64,000 bases of DNA from JBPOFM01 sp051252455 (GTDB lineage Bacteria; Bacteroidota; Bacteroidia; Flavobacteriales; Flavobacteriaceae), in contig JBPOFM010000005.1 of NCBI GenBank assembly GCA_051252455.1, forward strand, positions 186,001 through 250,000. The letters run 5' to 3'. The position numbers and the translations under genes are program-made. Shown here piece by piece: positions 28,201-37,567 of the stretch. Below the pieces are notes generated by a model. That model was not told the origin of the DNA and did no database searches. It was given only the letters and a program-made list of their open reading frames with translations. Within the stretch, counting starts at the first letter, position 1; every line of letters starts with the position of its first letter.

Positions 28201-31200
28201 CCGTTTTTTGTGAATAGTTTATTACGAGATTGGGAATCTGAAGAGATTCGGCGTGCAGGAATAAGCTCCTTTGGAGTCGGTGGCACCAATGTTCACATTG
28301 TTGTTGAAGAGTTTCCTACGCAAGAAAAAACGTCAGGACCAAGTAGACCTTTGCAATTATTGACTTGGTCTGCCAAATCAGAGAACAGTCTTCTAGGATA
28401 TAAAACGTCTTTAGGTGAATTTGTTAAGTCGTCAACTGACATCCAATTGGCAGATGTTGCATATTCTCTAACCGCGACTAGAGATTCGTTTAATAAGCGT
28501 AGCTTTCTTGTGTCATCTGATTCTGAATACGCATATAATCAACTGTTGTCAGAAGATGCGACAACAGTAAAATCGTCTGATTTAAAAGGTATTCCATCAC
28601 ATTTGGCATTTCTTTTCCCGGGTCAAGGTGCGCAATATTTGCAGATGGGAAAGGCGCTCTACGAAAATGAAAAAGTATTTAAAGATGCTGTAGACCAATG
28701 TGCAGAACTGCTTTCAGAGGCTTATAATTATGATATTAGAGAATTTATATATCCTGAAATTGATACTTCAGAAGCTGAAGATCGATTAAAAGACACACAA
28801 TATACCCAACCAGCATTATTCGTCATAGAATACGCGCTTTCTCAACTTTGGATGAGTTGGGGAATTCGTCCAACATTACTTTGTGGGCATAGCATCGGTG
28901 AATTTGTCGCTGCTCATTTAGCAGGTGTCTTTTCACTTAAAGATGCTTTATTATTGGTGGCCAAACGCGGAAAACTGGTGAGCGAGTTACCTGGTGGAAG
29001 CATGTTATCGGTTAGAACCAATTACCAAAATCTCATCGAACTATTACCAAAAGGACTTTCTGTAGCCGCAGTTAATTCCGATCAACTGTGTGTGGTTTCG
29101 GGAGAAGACAAAACTGTAGAAGAATTTGCGAAATTTTTAGAAGAAAAGGAAATTCCAAATCGATTATTACTCACAAGTCATGCATTTCATTCTTCGATGA
29201 TGGATTCAATTTTGGAAGAATTTAAAGCTGAAGTCAATAAAGTAACTTTGAATATCCCTAGAATTCCAATTATCTCTACAGTAACAGGAACATGGATGAC
29301 GGACTCTGAAGCTACCAACCCTAATTATTGGAGCGATCATTTACGCGCAACGGTACGATTTTCTGAAGCAATGGAAACAGCTATCACATTGGAAGATATC
29401 GTTTTATTGGAAGTGGGTCCAGGTCGCGCTTTAACAACCTTATCGCAACAAAAAAAGGCACCAAAATCAGTAAGCTCCATTTCAAGTTTGGTCATTCCAA
29501 CTGATAATGAAACGTCGTATCATACTGTTTTATCTGCTTTAGGTCAATTATGGCTGAAAGGCATTGAACCCGATTGGAAAGAGTTTTACAAGGATCAATC
29601 TAGGCAAAAAGTTTTGTTGCCATCCTATGTTTTCGATCGTAAGTTGTGTTGGGTAGATCCTCCACAGTCTAATTTTAATATCAATATTTCACAAACATCA
29701 ATTGAATCAAATAATACAATAGAACAACATACCAATCAACCGTTACCATCTCAAATGAATACAACGATGCAACCTAATAGAAAATCAGCGATTCTTGATA
29801 AGATTTCAGATATCATAATGAATACTTCGGGTATGGAGATAGAATCATCCGAATACAATAATAGTTTTCTTGAACTAGGTCTCGATTCTCTAGTCCTGAC
29901 ACAAATGGCCATTACGTGTAAAAACGAGTTCAATACTCCAGTTACATTTCGTCAGTTAAATGCCGAATTCGAAACCCCCAACCTTTTGGCTGAACATTTG
30001 GACAAAATTTTACCTCAAGAACGTTTTTCATCAGCTGCGCCTCCGCAAGGCAACCAGCAAACACCAGGTTTGCTTTCAAATGCTGCTGTTTTAAATGATC
30101 CAAATTTTGCAATGAGCCTCATTTCGCAACAATTGCAATTACTTGGACAGCAAATGGAGCTTTTAAAAGGAAATAATCCTGGCAGCATAACAGTTCCTAT
30201 TCCAATCACTCCAATCATCAATAAGCCATCAGAATCACTTTCTGAAGATGAAATAAAAGAACACAAAAAACCTTTCGGTGCATCTCCAAAAATCGAGAAA
30301 CAAGTCACTGATATAAGCGCTAAACAAAAAACATTTATAGAAGATCTAATCGCTTCTTACAATAAAAAAACAGCCAAAAGTAAAGCGTACGCTCAAAAAC
30401 ATCGAACGCACATGTCAGATCCGCGAGTGGTATCTGGTTTTAAGCCATTGACAAAAGAATTGGTTTATCCATTGGTTGTAGAAAAATCTGCAGGAAACAA
30501 ACTTTGGGACTTGGATGGCAATCAATACATTGATGTTTTAAATGGTTTTGGGTCAAGTTTATTTGGACATCAGCCTGATTTTATCAAAGAAACATTACAT
30601 GATCAAATAGAAAAGGGTTATGAAGTTGGGCCACAACATCCTTTGGCAGGTGAAGTTTGCGAATTGATTTGTGAAATGACCGGACTCGAACGTGCTGCCC
30701 TTTGCAACACAGGTTCAGAGGCTGTACTTGGCGCGATGCGTATTGCAAGAACGGTTACAGGTAGATCGTTGATCGTCGCTTTCTCGAGGTCTTATCATGG
30801 TATTGCAGATGAAGTTTTAGTGAGAGGTTCTCGTATGAAGAAATCATTTCCAGCAGCTCCAGGTATAATGCCTGAAGCGGTTCAAAATATGTTGATATTG
30901 GATTATGGAACAGAAGAAAGTTTACAAATCATCCGTGAAAGAGCGCATGAGTTAGCAGCGGTTCTTATCGAACCTGTTCAAAGTAGAAGACCCGAATTTC
31001 AACCTGTAGAATTCGTCAAAGAAGTTAGCAAAATCACAAAGGCAGCAAACACAGCAATCATTTTTGATGAAGTCATAACAGGTTTCCGAATGCATCCGCA
31101 AGGAATGCAGGGAATTTATGGTGTACAAGCAGATATCGCCACCTATGGAAAGGTTATTGGAGGTGGATTATCAATTGGTGCCATCGCAGGAAGCTCAAAA

Positions 31201-31806
31201 TATATGGATGCACTTGATGGTGGTCATTGGCAGTTTGGAGATGACTCTTTCCCAGAAGTTGGAGTTACTTATTTTGCCGGAACCTTTGTACGTCATCCGT
31301 TGGCTCTGGCAGCTTCAAAAGCATCATTAATTCATTTGAAGAAACATAGCCCTAAACTCCAAGAAGATTTGGCCACAATGACGGGACGTTTGGCTTCAGA
31401 ATTAAATACGTTTTTTAAAAATCAGAATTTGCCCATTGTGATTAATCATTTCAAATCCTTGTGGCGATTAACATTTTTAGAAGACATACCGTATGCCGAA
31501 TTGGTTTTTGTACTTATGCGAGAGAAGGGCATACATATTTGGGATGGTTTTCCTTGTTTCATGACAACTGCATACACGGAAGAAGATGTCACTTCTGTTA
31601 TCAATTCTTTTAAGGAGAGTATCATTGAACTTAAAAATGCGGAGATTTTTGAAACTAAAGCTAATGAAGAAAGTAATTTGCCTAACAAAACTTCGAAAGA
31701 ATTGAATCAACCTCCACAGCAGGGCGCAAGATTAGGATTGGACGAATCAGGTAATCCTGCATGGTTTGTGAAGGAAGAAGGTAAATTTGTAAAAATTGAT
31801 TTATAA
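25222..31806 (+). CDS. hybrid NRPS-PKS synthase: A-T-KS-AT-ACP-aminotransferase
   Basis: This is a 2194-residue multidomain synthase; the ATG at 25222 is preferred over a TTG three codons earlier. An adenylation domain (1-500; YTSGSTGEPKG, YGPTE, YHTGDIAKYL) with no condensation domain before it starts the chain. A carrier follows with S549 in ELGGTSL, then a ketosynthase (607-1030) with C778 in SACSTS, H914 and H953. Next is an acyltransferase with S1224 in GHSIGE and the malonyl-type motif H1320-A-F-H1323, and an ACP with S1556 in LGLDSL. A class III aminotransferase ends it (1730-2120; FDEVITGFR, PLP lysine K1977 in ATYGKVIGGG). The tail GARLGLDESGNPAWF resembles that after aminotransferase domains of microcystin/iturin-type synthases. 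There is no ketoreductase. Reading the A-domain code by hand gives D-V-Q-F-M-A-Q-V-V-K, nearest to proline codes. Confidence 0.95.
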   Translation: MYNSGSIYLSFQESARLYPEDLCIVTATEHITYRQAEEKIAIVCNIILLNARNEKFIGVSTTRSIDQIIFVLAILKTGKAYLPIDFGYPQKRIESIIHNSKLAFCLTTQKDITKVISAGITPLVSNKEDIVSDTSLNNINNNNSATYVLYTSGSTGEPKGVCMGAKAMTNLIQWQNENSTSKNGTRTLQFAPLTFDVSFQEIMATLSNGGTLVLIDETLRLDMVALLNYINETEINRVFLPFVALQALAEAASSTNLYPTSLKEVMTAGEQLKITPQVSNFFTNLPGCVLYNQYGPTECHVVTELKLEGDPSNWPTLPSIGKAINNTSILILDSEKKLVPNGTIGDLYIAGDCLAEGYLNNQALTEEKFINWKSPEGKDTRVYHTGDIAKYLPDGNIEFLGRQDDQVKISGHRIELAEIELAINSISGVHQNVVIASSHLVRQTQLVAYVQPNHEDLDMSAIREHASELLPAYMMPSYFLKVEEFPRTSSGKIDKKNLPAPQYSRPSSAPLYKAATSKIQKDLTKIWTDLLHIPKIGIDDNFFELGGTSLLAQKAVATLIKDYNYSLPVAKLYQFPRIAEIANYLEPKKKKTSTRNHSKNDDTSTSRDVAIIGIAGRFPGANTIQELWDVLKEGKETISFFSKEELDATIPDSLRNDPLYVRARGIINSAKEFDASFFGLNPKVASVMDPQQRLFLEVAWEVLEHSGYLPKHFDGSVGVYAGTGMNTYYLNNVLNNRPILNQVGDFQASTLNEKDYISTRTSYHLNLKGPAVSVHSACSTSLLAIAEATQAIRNGQCDVAIAGGSSITSPIKSGHLYQEGSMLSPDGRCRSFDKDGKGTIFSDGCGVVLLKSLEAAQRDGDTIYGIVKGVGINNDGGGKGSFTAPSVEGQSDAIVRALNDANIAPSEISYIEAHGTATPIGDPIEMEGLNDAFGAQPKKGYCAIGSIKSNIGHLTAAAGVAGFIKTVLAMNHRQIPASLGFSEPNPSIDFENSPFFVNSLLRDWESEEIRRAGISSFGVGGTNVHIVVEEFPTQEKTSGPSRPLQLLTWSAKSENSLLGYKTSLGEFVKSSTDIQLADVAYSLTATRDSFNKRSFLVSSDSEYAYNQLLSEDATTVKSSDLKGIPSHLAFLFPGQGAQYLQMGKALYENEKVFKDAVDQCAELLSEAYNYDIREFIYPEIDTSEAEDRLKDTQYTQPALFVIEYALSQLWMSWGIRPTLLCGHSIGEFVAAHLAGVFSLKDALLLVAKRGKLVSELPGGSMLSVRTNYQNLIELLPKGLSVAAVNSDQLCVVSGEDKTVEEFAKFLEEKEIPNRLLLTSHAFHSSMMDSILEEFKAEVNKVTLNIPRIPIISTVTGTWMTDSEATNPNYWSDHLRATVRFSEAMETAITLEDIVLLEVGPGRALTTLSQQKKAPKSVSSISSLVIPTDNETSYHTVLSALGQLWLKGIEPDWKEFYKDQSRQKVLLPSYVFDRKLCWVDPPQSNFNINISQTSIESNNTIEQHTNQPLPSQMNTTMQPNRKSAILDKISDIIMNTSGMEIESSEYNNSFLELGLDSLVLTQMAITCKNEFNTPVTFRQLNAEFETPNLLAEHLDKILPQERFSSAAPPQGNQQTPGLLSNAAVLNDPNFAMSLISQQLQLLGQQMELLKGNNPGSITVPIPITPIINKPSESLSEDEIKEHKKPFGASPKIEKQVTDISAKQKTFIEDLIASYNKKTAKSKAYAQKHRTHMSDPRVVSGFKPLTKELVYPLVVEKSAGNKLWDLDGNQYIDVLNGFGSSLFGHQPDFIKETLHDQIEKGYEVGPQHPLAGEVCELICEMTGLERAALCNTGSEAVLGAMRIARTVTGRSLIVAFSRSYHGIADEVLVRGSRMKKSFPAAPGIMPEAVQNMLILDYGTEESLQIIRERAHELAAVLIEPVQSRRPEFQPVEFVKEVSKITKAANTAIIFDEVITGFRMHPQGMQGIYGVQADIATYGKVIGGGLSIGAIAGSSKYMDALDGGHWQFGDDSFPEVGVTYFAGTFVRHPLALAASKASLIHLKKHSPKLQEDLATMTGRLASELNTFFKNQNLPIVINHFKSLWRLTFLEDIPYAELVFVLMREKGIHIWDGFPCFMTTAYTEEDVTSVINSFKESIIELKNAEIFETKANEESNLPNKTSKELNQPPQQGARLGLDESGNPAWFVKEEGKFVKIDL

Positions 31807-31823
31807 CAGTTAAAGGATATTTT

Positions 31824-32717
31824 ATGGCCACAAAAGTTGTTGAATTAGTAAGTAATGGAACACTCTCCGTAGAGAAAAAATATGGCATGACCTATGAAGA
31901 ATTTGCCAAAGATCATCTATTTGCTAATTATCCTGTCGTGATTGGTGATGCCTGCAAAGATTGGGCTGCAAAAGAAAAGTTTACGCCTGATTTTTTCAAG
32001 TCCACCTATGGAGACCGAACAGTCGAGGTAGATGGCAAAAGGTATACTGTTGCAGAATTTATAGATATCATGGAAAGTGCCACGGTGGACAATCCTGCTC
32101 CTTATCCATGCAAACTGCAAATTGATAGAGAATATCCAGAATTAATACCTGACATATCCCCAAGATTCGAATTTGCAAATCCTGATTGGAGTCATCATCC
32201 ACTAGTAAAACCATTTATCGGAAGCGCAGATACTCATGAGATTTTCCTTGGGAGTCCTGGCGGACAATTTCCGTATGTGCATTATGACTATTTAGGATTT
32301 CATGCTTTTATTACTCAATTATATGGCATCAAAGAATTTACAGTCATTCCACCCGATCAAACACCTTATGTCTATCCTAAAAAAGATAATGCATGGGTTT
32401 CTGATGTACCAAACATTAAGAACATTGATTTGGAAAAATTTCCTCTATGTGCAAATGTTACACCTATTACGTTTTCCGTTGGGCCAGGAGAAACATTATT
32501 CATACCCAACGGGTGGTGGCATACAGCTAATTCGACAACTGTGACAATTTCTGTTGCCTTAGACTCATTAAATGCTTCTAATTGGAATCGTTTTAAGAAT
32601 GAAGTTTTTGTAAAAGCATCCAAACGAAACTCAACAGTTGCGAAAATGGTGACTGCTTATCTATCGGTATTAGGAAAAGGCTTACGAGCTTCTAATTTTA
32701 ATGGTATAAACTCATGA
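31824..32717 (+). CDS. JmjC/cupin-8 Fe(II)/2-oxoglutarate oxygenase
   Basis: This is a 297-residue cupin-like oxygenase of the JmjC type. The iron facial triad is visible as H153-Y-D155 in YVHYDYLGFH and H233 in PNGWWHTANST, on a double-stranded beta-helix. Such enzymes hydroxylate proteins or small molecules using 2-oxoglutarate and oxygen. It lies 17 bases after the NRPS-PKS gene and 66 bases before the second synthetase, so it is most likely a tailoring hydroxylase for the carrier-bound intermediate (inference). Protein hydroxylation cannot be excluded. No membrane segment or signal peptide is seen. Confidence 0.9.
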   Translation: MATKVVELVSNGTLSVEKKYGMTYEEFAKDHLFANYPVVIGDACKDWAAKEKFTPDFFKSTYGDRTVEVDGKRYTVAEFIDIMESATVDNPAPYPCKLQIDREYPELIPDISPRFEFANPDWSHHPLVKPFIGSADTHEIFLGSPGGQFPYVHYDYLGFHAFITQLYGIKEFTVIPPDQTPYVYPKKDNAWVSDVPNIKNIDLEKFPLCANVTPITFSVGPGETLFIPNGWWHTANSTTVTISVALDSLNASNWNRFKNEVFVKASKRNSTVAKMVTAYLSVLGKGLRASNFNGINS

Positions 32718-32783
32718 AGCAGTAATCAAATTGATAACATTTTATAAATTACCACGTTTTAAAAAATTATTGAATTTTTATTG

Positions 32784-35700
32784 ATGGAAAAAACCAACCT
32801 TTTTAATAAACATTCTGATTTTGATCCATTTGCCGGTCCGGAAATTGAACACGTTGTTCAAACCACAAAACCACAGTCCGAAATCTGGATTGCTTGCAAA
32901 ATGGGTGACAATGATGCCAATAGGGCATACAATGAGTCCGTCACCCTGATTTTAAAAGGAAAACTAAATAAAGTAGCGCTAATTGATGCATTACAAAATT
33001 TAGTGGATCGCCATCAGGCTTTGCGATCTGTTTTTAGTACAGATGGTCGCTTTATGACTGTTTTCAAAAAGCTCGACATTGCTTTAAATTATCAAGATCT
33101 TTCTGAATTCAGTGAATTTGATAAAAGCACAGCGTTAAAAGACTATTTAATTGCTGATGCAAATTATGTTTTCGATTTGGTAAAAGGCCCTCTTTTAAAA
33201 GTAGGTCTCATCAAAGTTTTAGAAAATGAACATCACTTAATACTCACAGGCCATCACATTATTTGTGACGGATGGTCGATCGGAATTATGCTTCAAGAAA
33301 TTGGTGGTCTTTATTCTGCAAACGTTCTCAATACAAATCACCATCTACCCAAAGAAGAGAGTTTTGTTACTTATGCCGATGAACAACAAACCTATTTATC
33401 TAGTGAGGAACATACAATCAATGAAAACTATTGGCTCAACCAATTCAAAGGTGAGGTTCCTCAATTAACATTACCAACTGATTTTCCACGACCAGAAACG
33501 AGATCATACAAAAGTGAGCGTTTGGATCTGGCAATGGATATGAAATTAGTAAACGCTTTAAAAGAAACAGGAATTAAAGCAGGAGCAAGTTTTGTAACCA
33601 CACTCCTATCCGCTTTTGAGATTTTTCTTTACAAACAAACTGGGCAAGGGTCTATTGTGTTGGGATTACCATCAGCTGATCAAGCTGCAAGTGGAAAAAC
33701 ACAGATGATTGGTCATTGCGTGAATTTGCTGCCTTTAAGTAGCAAAATTTCACCAAACATCAGTTTTCATGATTATTTAAAACAACGAAAAATTCAATTA
33801 TTTGATGCTTATGAGCACCAAAAGTTCAGTTTTGGGGAATTGTTGCAAAAACTTTCCATAGCGCGAGATCCGTCTAGAGTGCCTTTAGCACCTGTAGTTT
33901 TCAATATTGACATGGGAATGACAGATGGAGTATCTTTTACCGATTTGAGTTATGAGCTAAAAAGTAATCCTCGAGCTTTTGAAACATTTGAAATTTTTCT
34001 GAATGCTTCAGGCTCTGCCGAACATTTGGTTGTAGAATGGTCTTACAATTCAAATCTTTTCAAGCCAGAAACCATACAACAAATGATGGCAACATTTGAA
34101 GCTATCATTTCAGAAGTTGTTGCAGATCCTACAACCAAGATTGGTGATATTGTAAAAGTTGATGATTCAGCATATCTCAAGCTGAACAACACAAAAAAAG
34201 AGTATCCTCAATTACCATTGCATGAGTTAATTTCGCAAGCATCTGATATTCATAAAAGTAAAACGGCAATAAAATTTGGTGACGATGAGTTATCCTATGA
34301 AACGTTTAATCACAAAGTGAATCAATTATCACATGCGTTGCTGGAAATTGGTATTGAACCAGGTGATATTATAGGAGTGGCACTATCAAGAACTACCGAA
34401 GTTGTGATTGCTTTAGTTGCAATTATGCGCTGTGGAGCCATTTACTTGCCACTAGATCCAGAATTCCCTACACAAAGGCTCGATTTTATGTTTTCTGACT
34501 CGGGAGCCAATATACTATTGACGTCAAAAACCCTATCAGGTCTATTATCTACTACAGAAGTTTATTTTATTGAAGATTTATTTGAAAAATTAGAAACATT
34601 TCCCAAAGATCCCATTTCATTAAAAATTAATAACACGGAAATTATCTATATTTATTACACTTCAGGCTCTACAGGACAGCCAAAAGGTGTACCGATTTCC
34701 CACAAAGGATTAGTTAATTTTCTATACAGCATGATGGATGCACCAGGCATTAATGCATCAGATCGCGTCCTATCGTTGACCACTATTTCTTTTGATATTG
34801 CAGGTCTTGAATTATTTCTACCACTATTAAGTGGTGCCACATTAGTGATAGCAAATGATGAAATCTCCAAAGATGGACGATTGTTGTTAGAGTTTATAGA
34901 AAATGAAGCTATAACAATGGTGCAAACGACACCAACGAGATGGCAAATGCTGTTGGATTCTGGTTGGACAAAATCTTACCCTATCAAAGGTCTAATTGGT
35001 GGTGAACATTTATCAAAGTCTTTAGCAGATAATTTATTAGCTAAAATTGATGAATTATGGAATGTCTATGGTCCAACTGAAACGACTGTATGGTGTACAA
35101 CGAAACAAATCAAGCTGGAAGATAAAATTATAACGGTTGGTCATCCAATTGCCAATATGCAAATTTATATTTTGAATGAGCAGGGACTTCTGATGAAGCC
35201 AGACACCATTGGTGAAATTGTCATTGGTGGTGATGGGATATCTGACGGATACATTAAGCGGGATGATTTAACATCTGAAAAATTCGTTCCCAATCATATT
35301 GATCTACAATCGAGCAGCACATTATATCACAGTGGAGATTTAGGCAAGCTACTTCCTTCAGGTGAAATTCAATGTTTAGGAAGAATGGATGACCAGGTCA
35401 AAATAAGAGGACATCGTATTGAGTTAGGAGAAATTGAAGAAGTTTTAAACTCAATTGAAGAAATTGACTTTTCAATCGTTTTGGTAGATAATGAGCAATT
35501 AAAAGCATTTGTTGCCACCAAGGATCGAACGGATGGATCTCCAAATATTGACCAATGGAAAACCGAATTAAATAAGCACCTTCCTTATTATATGGTGCCA
35601 AATTCGATAACTCAAGTGGCTGAATTTCCGAAAACACTTTCTGGAAAAATAGATCGTAAGGCGTTGTTAAGACAATCAAATGCCGCAATAGAAAATTCAA

Positions 35701-36773
35701 GTGATTTTACAGCGCCAAGAAATATTACGGAGCAATTGATTTCTGATATCTGGACAGAGAGCCTGAACATTAAAAACATCGACATTCATAGTAATTTCTT
35801 CGAACTTGGTGGTCATTCTTTGATCGCCGTAAAAGTAATGGCCCTCATCGAGAAAGAAACTGGCAAACGATTACCACTTGCCACCCTTATGACCCATTCG
35901 ACAATTGAGAAGATGGCTCAATTTATGGAAATGGATAACGACACAGAAACATGGGACTCATTGGTTCCGATTCAGTCATTAGGAAATAAAACTCCAGTTT
36001 ATGTAGTACATGGTGGCGACCATAATATATTGATTTTTAAATTACTTTCTAATAAACTGGATCCTGACCAACCGCTTTATGGCCTGCAGGCAAGAGGATT
36101 GAACGGTATTGATGAACCTCATAGTAAGGTTGAGGATATGGCAGCTCATTATATTTCTGAAATCCTAAAATCTAATCCTAAAGGACCTTATGCACTTGCA
36201 GGATATTCTTTTGGAGGTATAATAGCCTTTGAAATGGCAAGACAGTTAAAGGCTCAAAATAAGGAAGTGAAAATAGTTGTGTTATTGGATAGCTATGTTT
36301 ATCCGAACTATTATCATTCAAATTCCCTTCGTAAAAGCGTTGCGCATACTAAATATCTAATGGGAAAGATGTTTTTTATGTCTAGAAAAATGTTACGCAA
36401 TAAGAGTAATTTTATTGATAGGGTGCATTCTTGGAAGGATGACATAAAAAATATGTATTCAAGATTAAAACTGGGAAATGAACAACATCATCAATCATTG
36501 TACAGTTGGCCCTATAAATTGGATGTTATGCATAATCAAGCAATTAACAATTATCACATCGTTCCATCAGATATAAAAGTACATTTATTGAAAGTGGCTG
36601 AAGATGATATTTTTTTCGCACACGATACTAACTATTTAGGTTGGAGTAAGGTTGCCATGGGAGGTATTGAAAAACATATAATACCGGGTAATCATAAGAA
36701 TTTATTGTCTCCTCCCAATGATGAGGCACTTGGAAAAACACTTCAAAGTTTGTTAGATAAAATAGATGGATGA
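32784..36773 (+). CDS. NRPS module C-A-T-TE, predicted glycine-activating
   Basis: This is a 1329-residue single-module synthetase; the ATG at 32784 is preferred over the TTG just before it. The condensation domain (about 20-450) has the active motif H157-H-I-I-C-D-G163. The adenylation domain (about 470-960) shows YTSGSTGQPKG, FDIAGLELF, NVYGPTETTVW and the lysine of SGKIDRK. The carrier serine is S1012 in GGHSL. The thioesterase (about 1060-1329) has the triad S1142 (GYSFGG), D1169 and H1304 (GNHKN). Aligned by hand to the textbook code positions, the A domain reads D-I-L-Q-L-G-V-V-W-K, close to glycine codes (D-I-L-Q-L-G-L-I-W-K). It would accept the chain from the aminotransferase-ended synthase, add glycine and release the product. 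Confidence 0.95.
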   Translation: MEKTNLFNKHSDFDPFAGPEIEHVVQTTKPQSEIWIACKMGDNDANRAYNESVTLILKGKLNKVALIDALQNLVDRHQALRSVFSTDGRFMTVFKKLDIALNYQDLSEFSEFDKSTALKDYLIADANYVFDLVKGPLLKVGLIKVLENEHHLILTGHHIICDGWSIGIMLQEIGGLYSANVLNTNHHLPKEESFVTYADEQQTYLSSEEHTINENYWLNQFKGEVPQLTLPTDFPRPETRSYKSERLDLAMDMKLVNALKETGIKAGASFVTTLLSAFEIFLYKQTGQGSIVLGLPSADQAASGKTQMIGHCVNLLPLSSKISPNISFHDYLKQRKIQLFDAYEHQKFSFGELLQKLSIARDPSRVPLAPVVFNIDMGMTDGVSFTDLSYELKSNPRAFETFEIFLNASGSAEHLVVEWSYNSNLFKPETIQQMMATFEAIISEVVADPTTKIGDIVKVDDSAYLKLNNTKKEYPQLPLHELISQASDIHKSKTAIKFGDDELSYETFNHKVNQLSHALLEIGIEPGDIIGVALSRTTEVVIALVAIMRCGAIYLPLDPEFPTQRLDFMFSDSGANILLTSKTLSGLLSTTEVYFIEDLFEKLETFPKDPISLKINNTEIIYIYYTSGSTGQPKGVPISHKGLVNFLYSMMDAPGINASDRVLSLTTISFDIAGLELFLPLLSGATLVIANDEISKDGRLLLEFIENEAITMVQTTPTRWQMLLDSGWTKSYPIKGLIGGEHLSKSLADNLLAKIDELWNVYGPTETTVWCTTKQIKLEDKIITVGHPIANMQIYILNEQGLLMKPDTIGEIVIGGDGISDGYIKRDDLTSEKFVPNHIDLQSSSTLYHSGDLGKLLPSGEIQCLGRMDDQVKIRGHRIELGEIEEVLNSIEEIDFSIVLVDNEQLKAFVATKDRTDGSPNIDQWKTELNKHLPYYMVPNSITQVAEFPKTLSGKIDRKALLRQSNAAIENSSDFTAPRNITEQLISDIWTESLNIKNIDIHSNFFELGGHSLIAVKVMALIEKETGKRLPLATLMTHSTIEKMAQFMEMDNDTETWDSLVPIQSLGNKTPVYVVHGGDHNILIFKLLSNKLDPDQPLYGLQARGLNGIDEPHSKVEDMAAHYISEILKSNPKGPYALAGYSFGGIIAFEMARQLKAQNKEVKIVVLLDSYVYPNYYHSNSLRKSVAHTKYLMGKMFFMSRKMLRNKSNFIDRVHSWKDDIKNMYSRLKLGNEQHHQSLYSWPYKLDVMHNQAINNYHIVPSDIKVHLLKVAEDDIFFAHDTNYLGWSKVAMGGIEKHIIPGNHKNLLSPPNDEALGKTLQSLLDKIDG

Positions 36774-37557
36774 TCTAAAGAGTCAATTACGGTGTAGGAC
36801 TTTGGACATCAGTGATTTATATACTGATGCTTCAGAAAATTCGAATCATAACATTCAATTGTATAAAATTGAGCTTTCTAAATATGAAATGGTAATAACG
36901 TCACTTTTAAAAGTGCTTTTACCATCAGAAATAGAAAGAGCTCAAAGGTATCGGCAGAATAAAGACAAAAATCGTTTTATAATTTGTAGAGGTCTTCTTA
37001 AATACCTGATTGCCAAAAATTCAGGGTTAAAAATTTCAGAAGTTGAGTTTGAAAAAAGCAGTAAACACAAACCTTACTTTCCAAAGGACCGCAACTTATT
37101 TTTTAATGTTTCTCACGCAGGAAATTTTGCTATAATCGCGATAGGTAACTGTGAATTAGGAGTCGATATTGAATACTTGGATCCCCAATTTGATTTTAAT
37201 GAAATCCTTCCCAACGTGTTTAGTGAAACCGAAGTAAATTTCATTAATAATTCATTAGAAAAAAGACAGGTTTTTTATAGCCATTGGACCCGTAAAGAAG
37301 CGATTGTAAAGGCTATTGGGAAAGGTATTGATGATGACATTCATAAAATTCCATCAGCTGATGGATTACATTCTATTTCTTCTTCCCTACTTGGTGATTT
37401 TGAAAACATAAGTGTCTTTGGTTTTAATGTCAATACTAATTACGTTGGAGCATTAGCAGTTACCAAGGAAATAGAAGATATCAGCGACATTAAATTTCAT
37501 ACAATACCAAATCCTGAAGTCTTGAAAGTATTTTTTGAAGATAATCGCCTTGTTTAA
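36766..37557 (+). CDS. Sfp-type 4'-phosphopantetheinyl transferase
   Basis: This is a 263-residue phosphopantetheinyl transferase that converts apo carrier domains to the holo form with coenzyme A. The metal-binding motif is GVDIE (D134, E136) and the second motif is WTRKEAIVKAIGKG (E178), both classic for the Sfp/Gsp group. FNVSHAGNFA is also present. It overlaps the NRPS gene by 8 bases, so it is translationally coupled and clearly dedicated to the three carrier domains encoded upstream. It ends the cluster, convergent with the parC gene 10 bases further on. Confidence 0.95.
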   Translation: MDDLKSQLRCRTLDISDLYTDASENSNHNIQLYKIELSKYEMVITSLLKVLLPSEIERAQRYRQNKDKNRFIICRGLLKYLIAKNSGLKISEVEFEKSSKHKPYFPKDRNLFFNVSHAGNFAIIAIGNCELGVDIEYLDPQFDFNEILPNVFSETEVNFINNSLEKRQVFYSHWTRKEAIVKAIGKGIDDDIHKIPSADGLHSISSSLLGDFENISVFGFNVNTNYVGALAVTKEIEDISDIKFHTIPNPEVLKVFFEDNRLV

Positions 37558-37567
37558 TTCAACGTAT

